Origin: Pseudomonas caspiana
GTDB taxonomy: Bacteria > Pseudomonadota > Gammaproteobacteria > Pseudomonadales > Pseudomonadaceae
DNA length: 64,000 nt
Assembly: GCF_002158995.1 (NCBI RefSeq)
Contig: NZ_LOHF01000026.1
Location: 11,995 to 75,994, forward strand
Direction: 5' to 3'
Positions within the stretch are counted from its first letter, which is position 1. Each line of letters begins with the position of its first letter. Below the pieces are notes generated by a model. It saw only the letters and a program-made list of their open reading frames with translations, searched no databases and was not told where the DNA came from. A program made the translations under genes and the position numbers. Below are positions 48,334-58,744 of this stretch, piece by piece.

Positions 48334-50439
48334 CTATTCCACTATTACTCGCACTCTTGCCAGATTTCCGACTCGCGCAAACTCCGCCGTGGCGCTGCCC
48401 TCACGCTGCGCGGTAGCGCGGAGCACGGGATAGTAGGTGCCAGGTTCCGAGTAAATGAGTGTCTTATGTACCGCAAGCGTTTGTGACGGCTGGTGAGGAA
48501 GTGGAGCGTCCAGAAAATCGTCGTTGCCTGTCTGGCTCCATTCTGTTTTCACAATTTTGCCCGCAGATGCCGGGACGGTAATGTCACCCAGCAGCGTGAC
48601 CGGCTCTCCGACTTTGGCAAGGATTCTCTCACCGCTCCTGGACGTGAGCTTCACAACAGGCTGGATACCCTGCCTTGCTGACGCGTCTGCGGGTAATGAG
48701 ACCTGGCCGTTATCGAGCGCATACCGAGTGGAGCGAGGCGGCGCTATACCATTTTCCACCCAGGTACTTACGTCCCTGACGGCCTGTTCGAGGATGCCGT
48801 TGTAATCGATGAGCCTTACAAACTGATTGTCAGCCGCGCCCGAGGCGACCACGCTGCCATCCAGATGGTCTGCATTGTCGTTTAACCAGATGCGCACCTT
48901 CGCGTTGTACTGATCACCCTCTCCTGCCTTCAATCGCTGGCCATACCATTGCGCGTCCCAAGGGTAGGCATCGACATCCAGTGCGTTGGCTATGATTATC
49001 ATCTTGCTGTTTATTTTGCCGGTGAAGCTACCGCCTCCGCTGACTCCCGCGCTGATTATCGGGCCTACTTCTTGAGGGCGTTGCGGGTAGCGCGGTGAGC
49101 CGTTTGCGTCACGGAATTGGTCCCACACAGAAAATCCACCAGACGCCGGAACCTGATGCCGATGGTAGGAGGTCAACGCAATTGCCCAGCGATTATCGAT
49201 ACGAACCCGGGTTCCATTTCTCAGCGCGTTGAGCATATCGGCTTGATTTTGCGGGGACAGCGTAATGACTCCGTGCTCGGCATCCAGCGACCCAAGCAAT
49301 TGTCGATTGCCCCCTTCCGCCCCTTCGAGGGTAAAGTCCAACCAAGCGCTGTTTTTGACGTGCGACAGCCCGGCCACATGCAAGCGTAATGGCTTACCCG
49401 CAGAGTCACGATCTATCCTTTGAACCGACACGACGCGATCAATTTTCGCCCTTCGCACCAGATTGCCGAGAGTGGATTGCTCGGTACCGAGGTAACCAGG
49501 TTTATTCCAGAAGTCATCTGCGTAACCGGGATCAATACCCTTGACCGAACTGGCAAACCCCAGTAACCCCTGCGGGTCGTTGAGGCCCAGGATGTATGCG
49601 TAATTATCCCAACCGCGCAGGGGTACCCCCATTGCCGTGACCTCCGCAAGAACCGAGGCCTGCGTGGCGTCAAGTGGCGCGAAAGGATCGCCGCTACCTC
49701 CCGGTCGCATAGCGTCGGCAATGCGTGACGCCTGGTCTTCGAGTACAAGACGTGCGAAAGCACGAACAAAAAAGTTGGTGGGGATGGATGTTGGAACGCC
49801 AATGACGAATGGGACTGCCCCCTCCCATACTCCCGACGAGTTCTCAGCCGCAGCGATGGTTAGATAAGACCCGCCGCTGCCACCATAGATATAGCCGTGG
49901 ATCTGAGAAGCTGACACTCCATAATATTCCCCGGCGACCCTCTTCGAGAACTTCGCAGCCGCAGCGTTGGCTCGATAGCCAGAGGGCGAAACAGTGTCCA
50001 CGGTATAAGCACCGCTGTCGGCACCAAATTCGATTACCCGATCGGGAACACTACCGTCTCCCAAGGGATAAACCTTGTGGAAGAAACGCCCCTTCCATTG
50101 GGCTTTCGGCGGGAAGAAAAAGCTGAACTTTACATCGGTACCTTCGAAGTGCCCGGAAACGCGATGCATCAGAACAGGACTTTTCAAATCTTCTCGGCTA
50201 TCAATTACCGGCCGGTCGAACTGCGGATCAATGCAGTCTTGAGTGATGAACATTATCCCGCCCGTTGGTGTTTCACACGACGGGGGCTGGGGTGCGGCCG
50301 AAGCTATTGCCGATAGCCCAAGCGACACGGCAAGTATCAGGCATCTGGAGGCAACGAACGTCGCATTGGAACCGCTCCCGCGATGGAAATCCGTGCCAGG
50401 GGGCGCAGCCACTAAAGTCAGGTTGTTAGCATTATTCAT
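48334..50439 (-). CDS. Large secreted protein with serine-hydrolase-like motif
   Basis: 701 residues. A long N-terminal region is followed by a signal-like stretch (LILAVSLGLSAIASA, about residues 33-48), so the true start may be internal. GYIYGGSGGSYLTIAAAE contains a GxSxG (GGSGGS) nucleophile-elbow pattern, with VPFVIGVPTS after it. The C-terminus has a beta-sandwich-like tail. It might be a tannase- or esterase-like alpha/beta hydrolase, but I do not recognise a specific family. It faces away from the MFS gene. Confidence 0.55.
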   Translation of the reverse strand: MNNANNLTLVAAPPGTDFHRGSGSNATFVASRCLILAVSLGLSAIASAAPQPPSCETPTGGIMFITQDCIDPQFDRPVIDSREDLKSPVLMHRVSGHFEGTDVKFSFFFPPKAQWKGRFFHKVYPLGDGSVPDRVIEFGADSGAYTVDTVSPSGYRANAAAAKFSKRVAGEYYGVSASQIHGYIYGGSGGSYLTIAAAENSSGVWEGAVPFVIGVPTSIPTNFFVRAFARLVLEDQASRIADAMRPGGSGDPFAPLDATQASVLAEVTAMGVPLRGWDNYAYILGLNDPQGLLGFASSVKGIDPGYADDFWNKPGYLGTEQSTLGNLVRRAKIDRVVSVQRIDRDSAGKPLRLHVAGLSHVKNSAWLDFTLEGAEGGNRQLLGSLDAEHGVITLSPQNQADMLNALRNGTRVRIDNRWAIALTSYHRHQVPASGGFSVWDQFRDANGSPRYPQRPQEVGPIISAGVSGGGSFTGKINSKMIIIANALDVDAYPWDAQWYGQRLKAGEGDQYNAKVRIWLNDNADHLDGSVVASGAADNQFVRLIDYNGILEQAVRDVSTWVENGIAPPRSTRYALDNGQVSLPADASARQGIQPVVKLTSRSGERILAKVGEPVTLLGDITVPASAGKIVKTEWSQTGNDDFLDAPLPHQPSQTLAVHKTLIYSEPGTYYPVLRATAQREGSATAEFARVGNLARVRVIVE

Positions 50440-51056
50440 AATGGCTGTTAAATTCCTTGAAGCGCTTCAATGACTGCAGACCGACACTGCTGGACAAGTT
50501 TTCCGGTTTGAGATGCGTGACATGTTCCACCAGGCGTTAGCCTGCCTCTGGACAGAGCCTTAGTGCCTTTCAGTTTTGAAATGTTCAGTACGGTGCATCG
50601 CGCTCAACATGCACATCAGTTGACCTAAGCCACCTGCCGCCAGGCAGCCTGGTGCACATCAAAGATAGGTCAGGCACACAGCCCGTCCCCTGGCCCGGTG
50701 CCTGTAGCACCGCCAATCACTGTCCCAATGCCTGAGCGAACAAAGATACCAGCAGAGGCTACAGCTCGGCCGCTGGCCAAGGCACCAGAAAGATTGATGA
50801 ACTCGTTAGTCAAATCGTGCAGCCCGCTGACCCGCTTCAAGCACGGTCGGTTCTGTAACTGCGCATTAGTACCTGTAACCGAATAGAGTTACCAATATCA
50901 CTATGCCAAGCCTCAGGGCTGCAGATCGCGCTTTATTCGACTCAAGACCGGCATAAACGCTGAACTCTCGCACCCAAGGGCGTTCTAGACCCTTCCGCTG
51001 ACGGTTAGTTAACATCGGCAAGCATTTTTCGTGACCTTTTGAGATTTTGACGACGC
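50440..51056. other. Intergenic region with a possible microcin-like relic
   Basis: 617 bp without a supported gene. On the minus strand, about 50,667-50,880, one frame reads LHDLTNEFINLSGALASG and GIFVRSGIGTVIGGATG, a Gly-rich hydrophobic segment with a leader-like start. No ATG or strong ribosome site is in frame, so it is at most a remnant. The rest is featureless. Confidence 0.35.
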
Positions 51057-52244
51057 ATGTCTATTCAGCAAACACCAGGGCATGTACTGCCCGCTCGCTC
51101 GGCAGCCAAAATGGAAGCCGCGATGGCTGTGGGCGCTTTCGCTATTGGTACTGGCGAATTCGCGATTATGGGGCTGATGCCAGACATCGCCAGCAACTTG
51201 AAATTGAGCGAACCTCAGGTGGGCCATGCCATCAGTGCTTACGCGCTGGGTGTGATGGTGGGAGCGCCGCTGCTGGCTATCCTGGGAGCCAAGTTGCTAC
51301 GCAAGCATCTGCTTTTATTGCTCATGGCACTGTATGCCATGGGCAATCTGGCAACTGCATTTACGCCGACGTTCAGCAGCCTGATTACCTTTCGATTCAT
51401 CAGCGGTCTGCCTCATGGCGCTTATTTTGGCATTGCAGCAGTGGTGGCTTCGAGCATGGTGCCCACCCATAAACGCGCAGGCGCCGTCGCGCGGGTGATG
51501 ATGGGCCTGACCCTGGCAATGCTGCTGGGCAACCCGATCGCCACGTTCCTCGGCCAGTTTTTTGGCTGGCGATCCGCATTCGCGCTGGTCGGGGCGATCG
51601 CGCTCTGCACCATCGCGCTGGTTTGGCGCTTCGTGCCTGATCGCCGTGATGAACCGCGCAGTGATCCGCGTAAAGAGTTGCGCGCCTTCGCCAAACCGCA
51701 GGTCTGGATGGCGCTCGCAATTGGTGCCATCGGTTTTGCTGGCATGTTCTGCGTGTTCAGTTACCTGGCACCGACGATGCTCGAAGTCACCCGCGTAACA
51801 CCTCAATGGATTCCATTCGGTCTAGCGGCTTTCGGCGTGGGCGGCATCATTGGCAACATCGTCGGGGGCAAACTGTTCGACCGCATGCAGTTTCGTGCCG
51901 TGGGCCTGTTGCTGGTCTGGTCGATGGCAGTGTTGCTGTTCTTTCCATTGGCAGCGGGTTCAGTGTGGGGAGTCATGCTCGGCATCTGCCTGGTAGGGAC
52001 GATGGTGGCATTGGCTGCGCCGCTACAGATTCGCTTGATGGACATTGCTCACGAAGCGCCAAGCCTTGCAGCAGCGTCCAACCACGCCGCATTCAATCTG
52101 GCGAATGCGCTAGGCCCCTGGTTTGGCGGGATGGCGATCACCGCAGAGCTGGGATGGACAAGCACCGGCTATATCGGCGCAGCCACTGCGCTGGTTGGTC
52201 TGGGTGTTTACCTGCTTGCGCGGCGCATGAAGGGTGGTGACTGA
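51057..52244 (+). CDS. MFS transporter, DHA1/AraJ-like
   Basis: 395 residues with twelve membrane helices. The first half has GTGEFAIMGLMPDIASNLKL and a motif-A-like loop; IGFAGMFCVFSYLAPTMLEV and LVGTMVALAAPLQIRLMDIA are in the second half. It resembles AraJ/PbuE-type sugar, purine or drug exporters. A hairpin (GTCCG...CGGAC, 52,280-52,312) follows without a T run. Confidence 0.85.
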   Translation: MSIQQTPGHVLPARSAAKMEAAMAVGAFAIGTGEFAIMGLMPDIASNLKLSEPQVGHAISAYALGVMVGAPLLAILGAKLLRKHLLLLLMALYAMGNLATAFTPTFSSLITFRFISGLPHGAYFGIAAVVASSMVPTHKRAGAVARVMMGLTLAMLLGNPIATFLGQFFGWRSAFALVGAIALCTIALVWRFVPDRRDEPRSDPRKELRAFAKPQVWMALAIGAIGFAGMFCVFSYLAPTMLEVTRVTPQWIPFGLAAFGVGGIIGNIVGGKLFDRMQFRAVGLLLVWSMAVLLFFPLAAGSVWGVMLGICLVGTMVALAAPLQIRLMDIAHEAPSLAAASNHAAFNLANALGPWFGGMAITAELGWTSTGYIGAATALVGLGVYLLARRMKGGD

Positions 52245-52343
52245 GCGGGCGCCACCACAATCTGCCGATCAGGATCACTGATCGCGTCCGGCCGACCGTA
52301 GAAGCGGTCGGCGGACGTCTCTGCGGATAGCCCTGCGAAAAGC

Positions 52344-53129
52344 TCAGAGTGAAAACTTCAGCTCTTTGCCGAAATAGCTCACCGACAGTTCATGGCCCGC
52401 ACCGACAATATCGAAAGGCTGACACATAGCGCCGGTGGAAATGATCTCTCCTGCCCGCAGCGTGATTTCGTATTCAGCGGCATGCTGATAGAGCGCAGCC
52501 AGCGAGTTCAACGGATTGGTCGCCGTCTCGTCAAACAGGCCCTTCGCCTTGGGCACGCCATCCAGATGCACGATTACCGTCTCAGCCAACTCGCGCAGGA
52601 CGTTTTCATCCAGCCCCGAGCAGGCTGACTCGCCAATCACCAGTGCCTCGAAGCCGACATTGTCAGCCACAAAACTGGGCCAGCCGACGGTCTTGCGGTC
52701 GGTGAATCGTGAACGCACCACTTCGAAGGTCACGCAGGTAGCACGAATATCCTGAGGCTCGATTTTGCGCCCTGCAAGGGGCGGTAAATCACGATCCAGA
52801 ACAAACGCAATTTCACACTCGATAGTCACTTGAGTGGGCGCCGGCATATGCAGATGTGCGCCGCTGCGATGACAGCGGGCCTGCTCAAGTTGCCCTACCA
52901 GCGGGCGCGACAAATTAGCACCGCGCATTGCCGCCGGGCTGCCGACTCCGAGCTTCCACCCTGCCCTTACGCCGCCTGACGCCTTGAACAATTCATTTTG
53001 CGCCGTATAGCCCTGCTCAAGGGTCTGGGGCTTGATCGCTTCAGACAATGCTGGAAGTAACTCGCCGCTGCGCCAGGTTTCCAGTAGCGTCGATGCGACA
53101 GCGGCTGAGTCGAAACGAGTATTTTGCAT
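52344..53129 (-). CDS. 2-keto-4-pentenoate hydratase-like (FAH family)
   Basis: 261 residues. Family segments: AGWKLGVGSPAAMRGANLSR, TIECEIAFVLDRDLPPL (metal-binding Glu pair) and GEIISTGAMCQPFDIVGAG. Start at 53129 after AGGA, since an upstream extension has no ribosome site. These hydratases add water to 2-hydroxypenta-2,4-dienoates in meta-cleavage pathways. It stands alone, without other aromatic degradation genes, so its substrate is unknown. Confidence 0.82.
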   Translation of the reverse strand: MQNTRFDSAAVASTLLETWRSGELLPALSEAIKPQTLEQGYTAQNELFKASGGVRAGWKLGVGSPAAMRGANLSRPLVGQLEQARCHRSGAHLHMPAPTQVTIECEIAFVLDRDLPPLAGRKIEPQDIRATCVTFEVVRSRFTDRKTVGWPSFVADNVGFEALVIGESACSGLDENVLRELAETVIVHLDGVPKAKGLFDETATNPLNSLAALYQHAAEYEITLRAGEIISTGAMCQPFDIVGAGHELSVSYFGKELKFSL

Positions 53130-53572
53130 AGTTGATTCCTGCTTGATCGTGGGGCCCATTAATTGCTGCCAAGATGCTCCTGCCACCACGCTATTTATGG
53201 GGTTGACACGAGACAGGCAATAATCGCCCGCTGCGCCTGAAGAACCAGCTTGCGCTAACAACAGCATATCCGCGAAGGCAAGAGGTGCGCTTCGCGATCC
53301 CCTTGATTCGCCGGTTCAAAATGCTGCAGCGCCCTCCATAAAGCAAATCCAGCCACCTGATCCGTCCCATTCATGCAAGTGACGACGCGAATCAGAAATT
53401 TTGGCCTAAAAATCCTCCCCAATCGTCCGACAACACTTCAACTGCCGCAGTGTGGCCATTAATAATTTGATACTGTGTCATCGGATTTTTGGGGGCGAAT
53501 GCAGTTCGGCGTTCTTCAGCTCATCACCTGAGTCTGTGCCTACTGTCTCCAAAGCCTTCAAAGGGGGAAGTT
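53130..53572. other. Intergenic region before the second bacteriophytochrome
   Basis: 443 bp between divergent genes without a supported gene. TTGATACTGTGTCATCGG (53,467-53,484) is near a possible bphP promoter. GGGGGAAG at 53,562-53,569 is the ribosome site of the TTG start. Confidence 0.45.
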
Positions 53573-55849
53573 TTGACCGCTATCGACAATCACGCATCTC
53601 TGCAGGCGGCCATCGATAATTGTGCTCGTGAGCCTATTCGTACGCCGGGCAGCATTCAGCCACAAGGGTTTCTGATCGTTATTGATGAGCCCGCGATGAC
53701 GATCGTTCAGATCAGCGAGAATATTGCTCAGTGGCTGAATCTCGATACTGCCGAATTGCTGGGTTGTGATCTCGATTCCCTCGTCAAAGGGGGCTCAGCT
53801 CTGGTCGATCAGTTAGGTGAGCTGGACGAAGATGAAGCGCAGCCGTACCACGTGGGCGACGTAACCTTCCTCAAAGGTGACCGTACCGGTCAGCCCGTGG
53901 CGATGATGTTGCATCGCAACGAAGACGTGCTGATTGCCGAGTTCGAACCAGCCGGGGACACCGTGACTGCGCACGGCAGGTTGTATCCACTGGTCCGTTC
54001 GTTCATCAGTCAGATGCGTGAAGAAGAAAGCGTCGACGAGCTGTGTGATCGCTCAGTCCGTTTTATCAAGCGCATTACCGGCTTCGGACGCGTGAACTCC
54101 TACCGTTTCGACGAGGACGGTAACGGCGTGGTCAATGCTGAACTGGCTGACGCAGGCATTCCCGGCTATCTGGGCCTGTGTTTCCCGGCGTCGGATATTC
54201 CGCCTCAGGCACGCGAGCTGTATTGTCTGAACCGGATTCGGATCATTGCCGACTCCAATTACACCCCGTCAGTGATCATTCCTGATATCAACCCGAAAAC
54301 CCAGCGTCCACTCGACCTGAGTTACGCGACGTTGCGTAGCGTTTCGCCTGTGCATTTGCAGTACATGCGTAACATGGGCACCGGCGCCTCCATGTCCATC
54401 TCGATCGTGGTGGATGGTCGGCTGTGGGGATTGATTTCCTGCCATAACCTCACACCGCATCCGATCAGTTTTCAGACTCGCTCGGCTTGCGAACTGCTTG
54501 GCCGGGTTTTGTCGTTGCAGGTGGAAACCAAAGAAGCCCATCTGCGCAACCATCGCATGCTGAGTCTGCGCAAAGACATCGTTCAAATGCTGGCAGCGAT
54601 GGCCGACCATGACAGCGTATTCAAGGGGCTGAAATCCCTGCCAGACACATTTATCAAATTCGTTGGTGGCTGCGGAGCGGCCGTGGTCTCGGATGAGGAG
54701 TGCGACCTTTTCGGCCAGACGCCTCCGGAGCGTGAGGTCCGTGCACTTGCAGAGTGGCTGGCAGAACGTGGTGGTCCCAATGTCTTTCAGACCAACAACG
54801 TCAGCACCGACATCGCGCAGATACCTGGGCTCGCCCGGGCAGTGAGCGGCGTATTGGCCGTGTCCATTTCCGAGCTGCATTCAAATTACCTGATCTGGTT
54901 CAAACCCGAGCAGGCACGAGTTGTTCATTGGGCAGGCAAACCGGAAAAAGCCATCGACAAAAGCGGTTCACTGACGCCTCGCCTTAGCTTCGAACTCTGG
55001 AAGCAGAAGGTCGAGGGTTATTCCACGCGCTGGGAAGAAGCCGAGCTGGAAGGAGTGGCGGAACTGCGCCTTGCCGTGCTCGGTATCGTGTTGCGCAAAG
55101 CCGAAGAAATGGCACAGCTGGCTACAGAACTCAAACGTAGCAATAAAGAGCTGGAAGCTTTCTCCTACAGCGTTTCCCACGACCTGCGGGCGCCCCTTCG
55201 GCACATCGCAGGCTACGCGGAACTTCTCAAAGATATGGAAGAGGTCAACCTCTCCCACCGTGGCCAGCGTTTCCTCGACACCATCGGCGAGTCAGCCAAG
55301 TTTGCCGGTACTTTGGTGGACAATCTGCTGAGTTTCTCGCAAATGGGACGCTCCGCCATGCGCCAGTCAGAGGTCAATCTGACCGCCATGGTCGAATCGA
55401 TCCAGAGGGAAATGCAGCCCGATTATGAAGGCCGGACAATCGAATGGGTGGTGGGCGAACTGCCGATCATCATTGCCGATCCGGCTTTTTTACATTTGGC
55501 GATGCGTAACCTGCTCGCCAATGCAATCAAATACACCCGCAATGAACCCATTGCAGTCATTGAAATAACTGCGGTTCAGGAACCTCAGGGTGTTGTCGTC
55601 AGCGTTCGTGACAACGGCGTGGGCTTCGATATGCAATACGCCGACAAGCTGTTTGGAGTCTTCCAGCGCCTGCACCGGATGGAAGAGTTCGAGGGTACCG
55701 GTATTGGCCTGGCCAATGTCCGGCGGATCATCGAACGCCATGGCGGCACCGTGCAAGCTCAAGGCGTACTGGATGAAGGGGCGACGTTCTCCTTCACCCT
55801 GCCCTACAAAACCCCTGAACCCAGTCGTCTGAGTACGAAGGAAAAATAA
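53573..55849 (+). CDS. bphP: Bacteriophytochrome histidine kinase, copy B
   Basis: 758 residues. Starts at TTG 53573 behind GGGGGAAG. An ATG 84 bp upstream (53489) would add 28 residues with no phytochrome homology. Cys17 (NCAREPIRTPGSIQPQG) is the biliverdin anchor; the GAF motif is FPASDIPPQARELY. Kinase His is H536 in SVSHDLRAPL, with N box LANAIKYT, then DNGVGFD and GTGIGLAN. It overlaps the response regulator start by one base (TAATG). Red/far-red sensing is expected if biliverdin is supplied. Confidence 0.92.
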   Translation: MTAIDNHASLQAAIDNCAREPIRTPGSIQPQGFLIVIDEPAMTIVQISENIAQWLNLDTAELLGCDLDSLVKGGSALVDQLGELDEDEAQPYHVGDVTFLKGDRTGQPVAMMLHRNEDVLIAEFEPAGDTVTAHGRLYPLVRSFISQMREEESVDELCDRSVRFIKRITGFGRVNSYRFDEDGNGVVNAELADAGIPGYLGLCFPASDIPPQARELYCLNRIRIIADSNYTPSVIIPDINPKTQRPLDLSYATLRSVSPVHLQYMRNMGTGASMSISIVVDGRLWGLISCHNLTPHPISFQTRSACELLGRVLSLQVETKEAHLRNHRMLSLRKDIVQMLAAMADHDSVFKGLKSLPDTFIKFVGGCGAAVVSDEECDLFGQTPPEREVRALAEWLAERGGPNVFQTNNVSTDIAQIPGLARAVSGVLAVSISELHSNYLIWFKPEQARVVHWAGKPEKAIDKSGSLTPRLSFELWKQKVEGYSTRWEEAELEGVAELRLAVLGIVLRKAEEMAQLATELKRSNKELEAFSYSVSHDLRAPLRHIAGYAELLKDMEEVNLSHRGQRFLDTIGESAKFAGTLVDNLLSFSQMGRSAMRQSEVNLTAMVESIQREMQPDYEGRTIEWVVGELPIIIADPAFLHLAMRNLLANAIKYTRNEPIAVIEITAVQEPQGVVVSVRDNGVGFDMQYADKLFGVFQRLHRMEEFEGTGIGLANVRRIIERHGGTVQAQGVLDEGATFSFTLPYKTPEPSRLSTKEK

Positions 55850-56310
55850 TGCTCAAACCCATATTGCTGGTTGAAGACAACCCCAACGATCTGGAACTGA
55901 CCCTGGTCGCGCTCGAGCGCAGCCAGTTGGCCAACGAAGTGATTGTGCTGCGCGACGGCGCGGAAGCTCTTGATTACCTGTTTCGCCGAAACGCCTACGC
56001 AGAGCGCGCTGGCGGCAATCCAGCGGTCCTGCTACTGGATCTGAAATTGCCCAAGGTCGACGGGTTGCAGGTATTGGACGCCATTCGCCAGTCCGAAGAT
56101 TTGCGCAGCATCCCGGTGGTCATGCTGACTTCCTCCCGTGAGGAGCTTGACCTGTCACGCGCCTATCACCTGGGTGTCAACGCTTACGTGGTCAAGCCTG
56201 TCGAGTTCAAGGAGTTCGTCAGTGCCATTTCTGATCTCGGTATTTTCTGGGCTGTGCTGAACGAACCGCCACCAGGTTCGGTCAGAGCTCAACGTCGCCC
56301 CAGCTCCTGA
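55849..56310 (+). CDS. Phytochrome-type response regulator
   Basis: 153 residues, a single receiver domain. VEDNPNDLEL holds the acidic pair, LLLDLKLPKVDGL the phospho-Asp, VMLTSSREE the Thr/Ser, and VVKPVEF the Lys. Its closest type is the Rcp1/BphR group of response regulators that are phosphorylated by phytochrome kinases. It has no output domain, so it acts through protein contact or as a phosphate shuttle. Its start overlaps the bacteriophytochrome stop. Confidence 0.92.
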   Translation: MLKPILLVEDNPNDLELTLVALERSQLANEVIVLRDGAEALDYLFRRNAYAERAGGNPAVLLLDLKLPKVDGLQVLDAIRQSEDLRSIPVVMLTSSREELDLSRAYHLGVNAYVVKPVEFKEFVSAISDLGIFWAVLNEPPPGSVRAQRRPSS

Positions 56311-56340
56311 TTCCTATTTGATTAAGCGCAGTCAGACTTA

Positions 56341-58722
56341 ATGCCACTCAACGAATTGAAACTCCTGCTAATCGAAGACAGTCCGCAAGATGCGGAGTTG
56401 ACCCTTTTGTCTTTGGAAGCCAGTGGAATCAAAGTTGACTCGACCCTGGTGCACAACCACCAGGGCGCTTCCCAAGCGCTCAGCCAGCAGGTGTTTGACG
56501 TCGTACTGTGTGACTTCCTGCTGCCGGGCTCCTCCGGCGCAGACGTTCTAAAAATCGCTCAGCAGTTAGCGCCCGAAACACCCTTCATCTTTCTCTCAGG
56601 CATTTTTGGCGAGCAACAGGCCGTTGAAATGATGCGCCTGGGCGCGGTTGATTACGTCCTCAAGCAAAACTTCAAGATGCTGCCCAAGGCCGTCAGGCGT
56701 GCGGTTTCGGAAGTCCGTGAGCGAACTCAGCGACGCGCTGCGGAAACCGCGCTGCAAGACGTTGAGGTCCGGGCCCAGCTCGCCATCGAAGCGGCCATGA
56801 TGGGAGTCTGGGAAATCCAGCCCGCCACGGGCCGAATCCTCTGGGACGAACGTTGCAACGCCCTGTATGAAATTCTGCCGAACACCGCCATCGATCTGGC
56901 TTTTCTGCTGGACCGCTGCCATCCGGATGATCGTGCGCTTCTGGAGTCGAAGATTAATGCGGCTATCACCCGTGAATCTGACTACCAGGTTGAATACCGC
57001 GCACTGATCTCCAACGGACGATCGCGCTGGCTGTTCTCCAGCGGGCGCTCGGTGTTCCAGAACGGCCAGTGTGTACGCATCACCGGTGTGCTCCAGGACA
57101 TCACTGAGCGCAAGCAGGCGACTCGCGAGCTGGTTGAATTAAACGAGGCGCTGGGTGCTCGTGTTGAACAGCGCACGCGGGAACGTGATCGCACCTGGGA
57201 ATTGTCCAGAGAACTGCTGGCCGTGTTGCAACTGGACATGACGCCGATCTCTTTCAACCCCGCCTGGGAAGCCACGCTGGGCTGGTCCAATGAGCAAATC
57301 AGCCAGATGCGCCTGTGGGAGTTGATCCACCCGGATGACTTCGACACGACGGTCCACGAAATGGAAAGCATTGCTCAGGGCTATATTTCGACCCGTTTCG
57401 TCAACCGGATGAAGCACAAGTCCGGTGATTATCGCTGGCTGTCCTGGACCATCGTGCCCGAGGGCGGGCTGATGTATGCGGCCGTTCGTGACATCACTGA
57501 AGAGCGTGCTGTTATCGATGAACTGGCGGCAGCCAACAAAAGCCTGCGGGCACAGATCAGCGAGCGGGAGCGGATCGAAGCCGATCTGCAACAAATGCAG
57601 CGCCTCGAAGTGGTCGGTCAGTTGACGGCCGGTGTGGCTCACGACTTCAACAACCTGCTCACCGTAATCCTGACCAGTACCACCTTTGCGATCCGGGACA
57701 TCGAGCGCGGCACGCTGGACAAAACCGTTCAGCGTCTGCAAAACGTGAAAGACGCGGGTGAGCGCGGGGCGAAACTGACCGCTCAATTGCTGTCGTTCTC
57801 CCGACGTCAACGGCTGCAACCTACCGCGATCAATCTCAACGACACCATTCGCGGCATGGGCACCCTCCTCGGTCGTGCTCTGGGCGGCAGCATCTGGATC
57901 GAGACCGATCTGGCCAGTGATCTGTGGTACGCCATGGGCGATCCGACCCAGACCGAAATGATCATCCTGAACCTTGCGATCAATGCACGCGACGCGATGG
58001 CCATGGGTGGCTCGCTGTGCTTCTCGACGTTCAACGCACAAATCACCGAGCCTGCGGTACGCCCCGAGGATCCGGAGCCCGGCAAATACGTGGTTCTGGC
58101 GATTCGTGACTCAGGCAGCGGTATGAGTCCCGAGACCTTGCTCCGCGCATTCGAGCCGTTCTACACCACAAAAGACGTCGGCAAAGGTTCAGGCCTTGGC
58201 CTGGCTCAAGTGTTCGGCTTTGCCAAGCAATCAGGTGGCGGCGTGATGATTGAAAGCGAACTGGGTGTTGGCACCAAAGTCATGGTCTATCTACCCAGCG
58301 TCGACAAACCTGAAAACCTGCCAGCTGAAAAGAACCTGCATCAGGCCCCTGCGCAGGTGAATGGCTCGCACACCATTCTGCTGGTCGACGATGACCCGGA
58401 GGTTCGGGCGGTGACCGTACAGATGCTGGAGTCCATGGAATACAAGGTTAAACAGGCAAAGGACGGCGCGATGGCGCTGACCATGGTGGACGAGAGCGTC
58501 GATCTGGTGCTGACCGACTTCGCAATGCCCGGCATGACCGGAGGTGAGCTCGCTACCCTGATTCACAAGAAGCATCCGAGCCTGCCGGTGCTGTTTGTCA
58601 CCGGTTACGCCGACACGGACGTACTGGGTCTGAATGGCTCGGCGGTGGTGCAAAAGCCGTTTAACGAGATAGAGCTGAGAAACAAACTGCACGACGTCTT
58701 GAGCAACGCAGACCGCCGCTGA
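56341..58722 (+). CDS. Hybrid histidine kinase, REC-PAS-PAS-HK-REC
   Basis: 793 residues. The N-terminal receiver (LLIEDSPQDAEL, VVLCDFLLPGSSG, Asp about 58) is followed by two PAS/PAC domains (VEYRALISNGRSRWLFSSGR; LGWSNEQISQMRLWELIHPD, with an ERKQATREL PAC end), a HisKA (GQLTAGVAHDFNNLLTVIL), HATPase (LNLAINARDAM, GSGLGLAQVFG) and a C-terminal receiver (VLTDFAMPGMTG). It starts 30 bp after the response regulator. The three genes are probably one light-signalling relay. Confidence 0.92.
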   Translation: MPLNELKLLLIEDSPQDAELTLLSLEASGIKVDSTLVHNHQGASQALSQQVFDVVLCDFLLPGSSGADVLKIAQQLAPETPFIFLSGIFGEQQAVEMMRLGAVDYVLKQNFKMLPKAVRRAVSEVRERTQRRAAETALQDVEVRAQLAIEAAMMGVWEIQPATGRILWDERCNALYEILPNTAIDLAFLLDRCHPDDRALLESKINAAITRESDYQVEYRALISNGRSRWLFSSGRSVFQNGQCVRITGVLQDITERKQATRELVELNEALGARVEQRTRERDRTWELSRELLAVLQLDMTPISFNPAWEATLGWSNEQISQMRLWELIHPDDFDTTVHEMESIAQGYISTRFVNRMKHKSGDYRWLSWTIVPEGGLMYAAVRDITEERAVIDELAAANKSLRAQISERERIEADLQQMQRLEVVGQLTAGVAHDFNNLLTVILTSTTFAIRDIERGTLDKTVQRLQNVKDAGERGAKLTAQLLSFSRRQRLQPTAINLNDTIRGMGTLLGRALGGSIWIETDLASDLWYAMGDPTQTEMIILNLAINARDAMAMGGSLCFSTFNAQITEPAVRPEDPEPGKYVVLAIRDSGSGMSPETLLRAFEPFYTTKDVGKGSGLGLAQVFGFAKQSGGGVMIESELGVGTKVMVYLPSVDKPENLPAEKNLHQAPAQVNGSHTILLVDDDPEVRAVTVQMLESMEYKVKQAKDGAMALTMVDESVDLVLTDFAMPGMTGGELATLIHKKHPSLPVLFVTGYADTDVLGLNGSAVVQKPFNEIELRNKLHDVLSNADRR

Positions 58723-58744
58723 CGCTCCTTCTGCCAACCCTTCC

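Noticed and set aside
50698..50886. A plus-strand 62-residue gene
   Set aside because: It lies opposite the Gly-rich frame, has no ribosome site, and its Pro/Arg-rich content is typical of a shadow frame.
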